From NCBI RefSeq assembly GCF_001570765.1, contig NZ_BCSH01000049.1:1-64000 (forward strand): a stretch of DNA of 64,000 nucleotides, in the 5' to 3' direction. This document shows, piece after piece, positions 47,701 through 50,332 of the stretch (position 1 is its first letter; the number at the start of each line of letters is the position of its first letter). The notes under the pieces were generated by a model. It was not told where the DNA came from and did not search any database. It worked only from the letters and a program-made list of their open reading frames with translations. The position numbers and the translations under genes are program-made. This DNA is from Nocardiopsis listeri NBRC 13360. GTDB lineage: Bacteria > Actinomycetota > Actinomycetes > Streptosporangiales > Streptosporangiaceae.

Positions 47701-49442
47701 CCGTTGCCGCGCCCAGGGGCACCCGGGCCTCCCCCACTTCCGGAGCCACCGGTTCCTCCGGAGCCGCCCGTGCTCCCACCACCGGTCGACGCCTCGGAGT
47801 CGTTGGCGGCGCCCACGGAATCCGATTCCATGACCGGCGGGGGCGGGGCGTCCACCGTCGTGTTGGACCCGAACAGGTTCTCCAGGGCGTCCAGGCCCTT
47901 GATGCCGCCCAGGACGCCGCCCGTGGTCAGGGCCACGTTCGCAGCCCCGGCTACGGCCGACATTCCGTTCGCGTCGAACTTGTGGTCCTCTGAGAGGACC
48001 ATGTTGCTGAACCCCTCGCCCAGGTAGTTCGACCCGGCCGCTTCGGCGACGTTGGTGCCGAAGTGCGCGGCGGTGCGCCGCCAGTTGTCGGCGAATTCCG
48101 TCAAGCCTTTGGCGGTCCCCTCGGGCAGGGTCTGGGACAGGAAGGCACGGGTCTCCGGCGACAGTTGTCGACCTCCCAGGCCCGTGGGCGCGTCGTCCAG
48201 TACCCGCGCGAGGGAGCCACCGATGTCGCGTGTACCCCAGTTGGCGACGAAGGTGTCGGCGTAGTTCCGGCCGAGGTCGCGCGCGGCGTCGCGGCCGAGC
48301 CGGTCACCGAGGTTGCTCTCGAACACCTTCCCGACGTCGTCGCGAAATCGCGCCGTGGTGGCGACGTTGTCCCAGGGTCTGGGGTTGCGCCCGAAGGGCC
48401 GTGCCAGGTCGGAGGCGTTGCGGGCGAGCGCGTCGGCCATGTCGTCGGCGAGGCGCGGCGGCACCGTTTCGGGTGTTCTCACGGGGGGCGGCGTGCCGTT
48501 GACGTCCGCGGCGTCGGTGCGGGACGGCGGTACCGGCGCGCCATCGCCTCCACCGGAGGTCGGTTGCGGGGTCGGTTCGTCGCGGCCTCCCTTGGGCGTC
48601 GGTGTGCCTCCGAGCTGGTCCTCCCCACCGATCTTCGGCGACGGCGCCCCGTTCCCGGGGAGGTCCTCGGGACCCGGTCCCCTGCCTCCAACGTGCGACG
48701 GCGCGGTGTCCGGCTCGATTTTGAAGTAGTTCTTGAGGATGCCGCCGAAGTTGTCGGTGATCCAATCGGCGAACCTCCCACCGAGCCAGCTGAACCCGGC
48801 CGAGAAGAGACCATCGAAGACGCCGCCGACACCCGCCGCCGTGCTGAGCTCGTCGTCGTTGCCCTTCCTGTTGCCCTTGGCTATCTGGGCCCGCTGAATG
48901 AGCTGGTCCATGGTCATCGCGAAGGTGACGCTGACCACCAGGTGCACCAACAACGTGTTGAACAGGAATCTCAGCAGCTGCTGGATGGCCAGGCTGGCGA
49001 TCCGCTCGAAGACGGGGATCATCGTCAGGCTCGCCCCGAAGGTCCACTTGGCCATGGCGATGGCCCAGGCGATCTCCAGGGCGAGCTGGATCAGCTGCCC
49101 GATGATCATCCACTTCACGTACTCGACCTGGTTGGCCGCCTCACGAACGAAGTCGGCGAGCTGGTGGGCCGCGTCTGCGGCGGCCTTGACGTAGTTGGTG
49201 TTCCCCGCCGTGAACTTGTCGATCGATTCTTCGAAGTAGTCGGCGGCACGACTGTCGAAGGTGGTGCGTACCCGGCGCTTGACGGAGGTGACGAGCGGCG
49301 GGATCTCGGTTTCGATCCGGCCGCCCGTCTGGTCGAGGAGATCGGCGAGTGCACGCAGCGTCGTTTCGTCCGCGGTGAACCACTTCGAGCCCGTCAGCCC
49401 GTAGAAAAGGTTCCGCAGACCCGACGGCAACTGCATTCCCAT
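29799..49442 (-). CDS. giant multidomain type VII-associated polymorphic effector (6547 residues)
   Basis: One uninterrupted 19.6-kb frame. N-terminus (1-220): helical WXG/CpnT-like domain with a hydrophobic part at about 107-185. About 230-1080: disordered Pro/Gly/Asp-rich. About 1095-1290: ADP-ribosyltransferase with VMVTRG (1172), YLSTAL and QERELVLG. Then module A1 (1397-1600), metzincin-like B1 (1600-1990, HETAHLLGLLDEY at 1869), Ala/Arg coiled coil C1 (2004-2334), OmpA-like segment (2371-2494) and glycosyltransferase with SDIVRYHAL and HVDSDIG (2512-2771). Repeats follow: A2, A3, B2 (HETAHWLGLMDEY at 3603), C2 to about 4050. A linker with coiled coil runs to about 4585, then 1960 unassigned beta-rich residues. 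Downstream of WXG-like genes, so likely secreted cargo. No immunity gene is recognised. Confidence 0.8.
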   Translation of the reverse strand: MGMQLPSGLRNLFYGLTGSKWFTADETTLRALADLLDQTGGRIETEIPPLVTSVKRRVRTTFDSRAADYFEESIDKFTAGNTNYVKAAADAAHQLADFVREAANQVEYVKWMIIGQLIQLALEIAWAIAMAKWTFGASLTMIPVFERIASLAIQQLLRFLFNTLLVHLVVSVTFAMTMDQLIQRAQIAKGNRKGNDDELSTAAGVGGVFDGLFSAGFSWLGGRFADWITDNFGGILKNYFKIEPDTAPSHVGGRGPGPEDLPGNGAPSPKIGGEDQLGGTPTPKGGRDEPTPQPTSGGGDGAPVPPSRTDAADVNGTPPPVRTPETVPPRLADDMADALARNASDLARPFGRNPRPWDNVATTARFRDDVGKVFESNLGDRLGRDAARDLGRNYADTFVANWGTRDIGGSLARVLDDAPTGLGGRQLSPETRAFLSQTLPEGTAKGLTEFADNWRRTAAHFGTNVAEAAGSNYLGEGFSNMVLSEDHKFDANGMSAVAGAANVALTTGGVLGGIKGLDALENLFGSNTTVDAPPPPVMESDSVGAANDSEASTGGGSTGGSGGTGGSGSGGGPGAPGRGNGPEGGEAQSGADAGPGTPEAENADLRNPADSPGSGDVPDTDERVRPVPPPDVPSRPEVPVTARDGGDPTVEPSSGAPQGQDTGGTDAPAAPPPRMEDPSMSRFEDDGGDTPLVDGPSDVVAPPDTGTPQDVTDTDEVRDHPFDVPVAGDGFTGAPSAMTGTPPPAQGGDGAGASRPGSTPRGEGTASQAARTQAPSSEADAPSHSPDAGPVRTTGDTDSSADSNRTDTQSDPDRPMTDRVPESDPERVGSEVADGPHEGTTEAPRTPSPLTDLDELGGLYDDPPAPSRTESEPVDPDDPWRGNPPRGLDLGALQDPKGGKDQPPTIGEVIADLTEYRYALDDVLPSPGDTPALSVNLADRFHYRRSYDDGFADYDDGSNGQYPTSVDDGEIFDFSPSTSPTPQGGGGYGGYPSRPTSGHPSTHQGRGDRAPIDGDWTLDDLDDQSSEDAFYHSDESDAAPAQPVQRNPHPHVPGIPTHNPFLSGPAGTGLPPVVGGLLEFDGLWGVGTTAPRVRTFADNAEAIGFGRDHWDGYVQDLPEREADAVRAYTAAGTYRQMNTALRSGGRLDSETRQYIRRMDRALAGRPVPEDVMVTRGMGISHLPMSPQDMVDQGTRFHERGYLSTALGRAAPSFDNNEAVLYMRIPAGTPAIWMERLSTYGVQERELVLGRDLEWSIVDAVHRDGQWHMMVEVAPDSLPAAREGATTSSRFDGNGGHHDSRHDRTGGDQHGGFTDSGGRIGQRTVPLETGRTVRFDPPEVASAHPPATRSADPVADRTVTAVTRTPVPKTAGAPMFGPPVNHRPGDPAPRVADLPGSDQWGQESKPQVRRFSGPFADTLKPPADAPPLTVEVNTEKGPMRARVRIQNLFFESTTREIHREGDDDGGPSSVLDVKLRVLSLPAQAGMDKQAQAAASRALNQHVEAMFNDKFVLPRGGRQLNVTVVPVTSGTLDGVHAWVSWSPAPSAADGSPPPALGPDTDGRGIGEVLRRLGMLDGDPARGEDRPYVARRTLDRIETMVEPRPARRWVDPQSVAPAQVHTGLVDPSVWEGTRAGVPVHQVGGPNVSAALADPGIDSRAARPLDIGPGGDPVDPATVVDNPDARSGDPERFVKAEMNPRWAARRFEWARIPIPEEKRTQGGPTHVLELTFRPRIHRDEGTTTPEQYETYLREYTATLDAMWNRRFRIRGDGTVVGANGTRVHKLGDDLFNTLFGEGSRPDLDDMEVAGSVSGAESPPPGSGDQLHIRILLADDSTPDDQVHHEIYLASRPGESSMDTDTWNALFPVEAGVHETAHLLGLLDEYFDSSTVFRGSRDANAVRSGDDDHGYGLMGNGWLGRGADGRHYKHRDPVVLNGYLDTITSMVEHGTSDHTRPPRVAELSAEVKSDILWILDPGLTENDPRRFEVFERFSLAVDVFARGTGNEQLVAPGDAAALGAVREQLGVAADARAEARREGARAAQARALGDEAGARAADARAGELEAAARAADVRASQARARATDSGVDARLAQARAAFEAKLDGWRESGRLARAMDLADRNGVRVPTSAMIDVLPGAMRGVLEDVLTDSTDLAYADALAIFAAGRDHIAGRARIEDIPGVQGRTHITAGDVKRQIDQWRGEGELIDAFIVLADSDLEVTGREWIGALPEGAKEGVARRLWSGSAPALGGLGLGLDRGLDQAGLSHVALEVFSAGFDQMLYRAPARELTITVPDGSRVQVTATQVYEQLKAWRKQGTLADVLNILRNSGVVVPDDVLARASTRRAGQRTVPVRTGRPVPLEPPDVVSAKAPATVRIAPPPPADHNDVLTVPFARSKAALSEAGRSEIKDFAHRRVNEAYWALLHNRQLPATEVRGHGSRAGASDTAGTRGEQVSSAYKEFVQKRDVHKIGVIADDLVPTVLAPSRGQGGKETDRSAELRTVAPPAPRIVVGAPGDSGQQVPRILHMNWFHGKIPEASAQNMRDWVARAAEAGWTVRLWTDDSAGRRNRALFSDLAGTIGDDGLPVVEVSTSPADALGIKGGARELHDFAAEREVWPMQSDIVRYHALVTHGGMHVDSDIGPGTIDLGRSLPSMGTDSVPMLAPLLRDQEQENQVQRKVRELGLLTGAGEAGLPTPARYQWRLGDFNNNLIVAPPGSRFLNEMISGLALTDEIRNAVPRPLPQLEGTQAEQARGVAAQFTGPGKMRSRLASHIAAQDPRQVDDRRRFGEFRKGNWKVDPRYTDYLSGVEWVTADSADYVKYVATDSGSGSDSGGGPVHARTVQAPGEGRRDPATSPVRFTASPEIGAGTSVAGGSTAGGTGRGGRVPRFLLREPAPVWDDLPTFYPRQEAVRSEWVRSYPFVEEPDGAPSRMNFELDTSHGRVRAEVEVHRPFFDSSVVEVPGEDGADSRYVRQVQVRLRVRVNPKVFSRDAATAAAATLKQRIEALFNGLYVLPHSGDQLHVSVEPAELGQPYHADVIWYRVPPEVDGAPSSVLGPADDDRGTRDLLRRLGLLDHDPTRGRGEPFVARQTLERIENAAPIRDGLSDFDQNWARKRKRGDADPKMEGRWFSRDFADALKLPDDAPPLSVEVGTGRGRIRAKVAFDARFFLSAPIEAVRGEGEGDQGDPASFRHVLLRVRAAAGDGVDEPGALAATMQVKRYVEELFNRKYVLPRSGEQLHVSVVVLKSDHPLDQVHATLTWSTMPSSQDGAQDPAPSGALEVAGIGEVLRRLGMLDGDPARGEDHPYVARRTLDRIETMAGTRPPRWWTDPQGEVPLSDHEHKVVGNPAKWRGAGRDEWEIARAAARVHQVGAHVSPAGAEIQRSARAARPLGENDFDAHGALKNPAGVVAEGTALGVPRFVSADMKAKWVAPRRFEHRRIPIPERYRKKTGKDGPTHVREITFRVRPIRHPSMTKGQFDAYLKDYAKKLDAMFNGRFRLRGDGSLLDQSGAVVHRLGEDLFETLFGRDSVRDPKDLKGNEITVPGTDPLPGTGDQLHVRLELAKDTTPSHDLHATPIVRHYEDAAQSKDIPGLHMRSWHDGYPVEAAVHETAHWLGLMDEYFDPRSVFRWRRGAGAVRVDGGLMTNSWTRFSEGRVRKVQDPTLRTRYADTIASVMDHGTSDYAPPRWAHMKDEDKFHIVHLLEPGLGTSDPRRFKVFDRFALVIDVFARGWGTDRVAEQFVAPADAAARGAVREQMSIAADARVAARREGVRAAQARASGEDTRAREADARAVEFEEAARAADARATVARKHSADSGADSRVTQVRAAFEAEFNGWRADGRLLRAMDTVMASAGLFDALLPSTALIRALPPGAMRSLAQGLSGSSDPGNGNLALSIFAAGFDRAFGQGPFTDIPAGNGHRAISARDVEAALERWRVGNTLVKGLRVFHDHGARVWGRKWIGALPEAGRAAVVATLLPVDGPRQNSVLDGLGPLPRPVLEQVALDVLGERYDHYYNGRPLRGIKVAVPGHPDVLLTKDQVDSQLKEWATESLLVPAAQQLARWYVPMNRPGPRNTVPASTVPPRQQMPPGGAGAPAPFTADPHNRPAEFVPAQETEGGHEERGNPVTASTDPADLPEPVPEPTDAMAGLDRAYLDPEPVVGNSDPRRFVPLSPDNFDTDTDTATATEPAETTPDPSVREATRVAPQDGNATAPTPPVTSGRTPPATEPQPSLADSWGGVLNPKSRTGRDGSVHGDAHHQVAPSENGTDTLGTRNVTEPAESSRDEDVPTVVGDPDPVRERTDAEHERELARARRGKRPDPAAAERLEAETLEAEAEQARLRADTERDLADESAIRTAAAARDAAPTTSSRVEDMTTDAAVREDQAIRTDRLAEHMGELARRARLRAEAAKRAADRELDEPTRERPTDIGPEVARAGGAEPDTHTARTPGNARDTSGAEERAPGSEPVPQTAPEPVPGVPEVTEASHGQEPGAPQHPPVTVDAAPKDRSDVTDAPPAPSQPAQSAQPTGADSTRGTEPPVVPPRPRPRRTGQDGPDPVRPPKRRDDVSGRARNPEDREATTPPSPDPAAAPSSTPLPTPGRRLNYLLRSGQIDSPLIGPAADRIVARIRADLSRARADLSGRLSHGEINAIERRVRADFARDSRPYFAPGGHTFTIPGRGGERRVILKLSPEGDSWRLAPESGLATEEGPDSAPRVKTKSTAEHKTKVSRKGAATSTAAVGGSFKITAYGLAPSDSAVGPAFSFSIKGAHNQRSTNYSVSDGAAGRSEVSLKGDLEEFLSDLRVELTVDPPVDPPADPRGGLQGMADRFRDHPGSADVELSERPVVLSVVEPDGLSMSIPGGLKDRDAAVDAATDAPERIVLPDPFDNGPRIPGTQNGQGTRVGSGHPLAVEPIDGLKGQIRQQLGVDRNNPSSADLDRATTPDALEENLASLDRGPTPMALVADVHGVPRVLFMWSVPRELTRVEDAPGKASFSRSRKGDKKAGLTAKRSTNLTIGAGFGAVVTLLQGTLRLNLPHFDASYKIDAVSTRALSTEGAQTAKAHSKEVETYEVERVFYAMLSGDATLMSSWGRSIEQIAVADARRMAGLDEPTDEAGALRVPRFDHLAVDRPAHWGGTTLREVVHEDGSRYRTATPANGATNYAPRPTTVYEDYASAVLNGIADEHPGMVVPDLITGSKTSYARRPGAGPDGHRTPRELPVLRRNYHQAIANTIMVLDAMTPHNLEGRLEEWTGAGIDLLLIETTSIDPTLANRGGLFRPPFVPVRLYADATGRVFGGTSTMGTESTVAGSAGQTDGRERTHTWTEQLSIGLRGRDPAVDATGARKNVGMFDATAEASQPRGRTQEHGVKGATESTVKTTGDTDVWRYGVDLMAKIGKFRKADDLAVIDDDDGGAAARARDGVVYDGHAITIQGPRARLEVESPAGRDVEHVADRTTAIHQSTTEDGTTDRTAGRRRLSDTEARAIVLGTARPPAPHPMDGVPTATSTVTAPDLYRLGNRLLTDTIPGFQEFLRRSRGAHDYLRQLLLPPMLGGNVPQMLSRFGLRSGRLQVDTAWRWRGLPTLVLRAARGDFRLYEVMPTTTVEISSSGEVNIGAAGTRGGHSRSLGFSARFRHNPNDEAPPGGGPASGTDTARSGHPTLMPGGRWTPYSRSATENTAMSVTVSRATKVTPQGGAFPYTADLSFDQAAEVKKDWKLGVTVPRRASTASHHGVHTEVPGAEFGYIAEAEAYAADLVDDAVGTDTDGTPIATALLGHHAPRPNWEPRPGFVGLGHHRQGPDAGPVVDDLFRRLSAEGLELTGTSREELFQRVGAHIARGLDDATARAVPIDVKVRSTSLAHASSQGKITFDIIRGRGEVDRVGAKADFVDSRSRTTEINESRGRQKDGTVGGGFGLVGTVSSSDEQPRSSQTPDKRSVTLLPGMGNASRQSGTSTTRNTGDSTTETVDTLVFGPYAVIGTDASLRLYLETEGHVIVAEASAGRMSELYPAPYLTGTGESAAEALRAGAPQLLPSPNQRLEPAAGEWAADRRSGARAPMPWLEALSVAGDGAAITAAGYIATARASGWQPPQDVSAPALVRTARDYLVDKMGPRAENIHVALTGLALVANFAPAADGGKGLPNLFRDRLATFADLSWRLHAVPRAEGARLIDVSVDSAHGGSRKGDHKDETTVDRPSTTTGGATGGAIGSAPDEHRSMGFVNDTQSTSVSSAAGASRNTRTDHPGRPPVGSKRAYLVAVPTTWLVAAESPVATTRHMGFSRDQVGMAEVESEALAWVDHDQARELGVLEGVEANKALWDGLYTAQKAFGEAEKSYFDARQKLPELVRGVQEAHRSGDAGRLNDARAAYTAQRTTVNGLHGDLLRNFEVWNAARAAARESLRPTGPERTLREANPDQEEGRTRAERAAVDAQRATMNRPRAETERVYTDEDAGPAKPASTAESTARPDRQAPPTPVPSAPPSPPPHVPERRSSPATEGSGPPKASDVTLDLASPPAPTLRDAFDEALNGPPPVVAAPGTGTSQRPEGGRAPEGEDRDK

Positions 49443-49463
49443 ACCGGTACCCCCCGTTGTTCC

Positions 49464-49859
49464 TTATCGCCGACCGTGCCCGCCGCCGGGCATACCTCCG
49501 GGACCGCCGAGACCGTCGGGAGAGTCGGGCAGGTCCTGGAAGAGGTTGCTGGAGATGTCCTCGTTGCCCAGCTCGGCCCTGCGATACTGCTCAGCGGTGT
49601 GGATGGTGTTGGCGGCCGTCTCCCGGAACACGTCGACGAGGATGCCGACGTAGTCCTGGAAGTCCCGTTCGCCGGGGACGAACTTGTCCTCGAAGAGGAC
49701 GGCTATCTCGTCTCCGTGGCCCCAGGGCTTTTCGCCGAGGGCGTCCTTTCCTCCCCGGTACTGCGCGAGGATCTCTTGGGCGAGGTCCGCCGGCTCGTTC
49801 AGCATGGCGCCGTACTTGGTCATCAGGTCGGGGCCCACGAACAGGGAATCACCGGACAT
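49464..49859 (-). CDS. WXG-like helical protein preceding the giant
   Basis: A 131-residue protein with no signal peptide. Helical, with a WGHGDEIAVLFEDKF element reminiscent of the W-x-G turn and following helix of type VII substrates, and a Gly/Pro-rich tail (GGPGGMPGGGHG). AAAGGAG precedes the ATG at 49859. It is 21 bp upstream of the giant gene and probably pairs with its N-terminal helical domain as a secretion partner or chaperone; that pairing is inferred from position and size. Confidence 0.6.
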   Translation of the reverse strand: MSGDSLFVGPDLMTKYGAMLNEPADLAQEILAQYRGGKDALGEKPWGHGDEIAVLFEDKFVPGERDFQDYVGILVDVFRETAANTIHTAEQYRRAELGNEDISSNLFQDLPDSPDGLGGPGGMPGGGHGRR

Positions 49860-49921
49860 GGCGTTGCTCCTTTCGGTGTCCAGGGGTCGCGGCGGCCGGT
49901 GTGAGCGGGCCGCCGCGGCGG

Positions 49922-50332
49922 TCAACGGCCGGGACGGCCCAGGTCGGAGAAGTCGAACTTGTCCAGGCCCAGGTCGGCCAGCATCTTGGCCGGGTCGAAT
50001 CCCCCCTCCCGCGCGGTCTCCAGGTCGATGCCTTCGGGTGCGAAGGGCGCGTACGCCTCCACCACCCGCGCCTGCATGCGCCCATGGGCGCGCTTGATCA
50101 CGTCCATGACCACCGCCGACAGCTCCGCGGGCGCCATCGACTTGTAGGCGCTGGTACGGAACTTCAGCTCGACCAACTCCCCCTCAGCGTTGATCTTCGC
50201 GCTGATCGCCCGGTCCTTGGAGACGGCCTCTTCGGTTTCCGATGCCAGGCTTGCGCTTGCCCGGGCGATCTTCTCCTGGTCTTCCCGTAGACGTGCGAGA
50301 GCCTGCTCCGTTTGCTCCGGGTACGTACTCAT
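49922..50332 (-). CDS. YbaB/EbfC-like protein of the type VII locus
   Basis: A 136-residue protein of the YbaB/EbfC fold: an N-terminal helix (QTEQALARLREDQEKIA), central strands with ISAKINAEGELVELKF, and a C-terminal helix (SAVVMDVIKRAHGRMQARV). Free-standing YbaB proteins bind DNA; homologues inside ESX loci (EspL-like) are instead thought to act with secreted substrates. The ATG at 50332 has AGGGA upstream but lies inside the 3' end of the previous gene (149-bp overlap). Likely a chaperone-like partner for the neighbours. Confidence 0.7.
   Translation of the reverse strand: MSTYPEQTEQALARLREDQEKIARASASLASETEEAVSKDRAISAKINAEGELVELKFRTSAYKSMAPAELSAVVMDVIKRAHGRMQARVVEAYAPFAPEGIDLETAREGGFDPAKMLADLGLDKFDFSDLGRPGR

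Noticed and set aside
29799..49442. giant gene considered as a polyketide or peptide synthetase
   Set aside because: No adenylation, ketosynthase or carrier-protein motifs; the domains are toxin-like and the neighbours are type VII genes.
48063..49904. 613-codon plus-strand open frame
   Set aside because: Antisense to the giant's N-terminus and the WXG-like gene; not protein-like.
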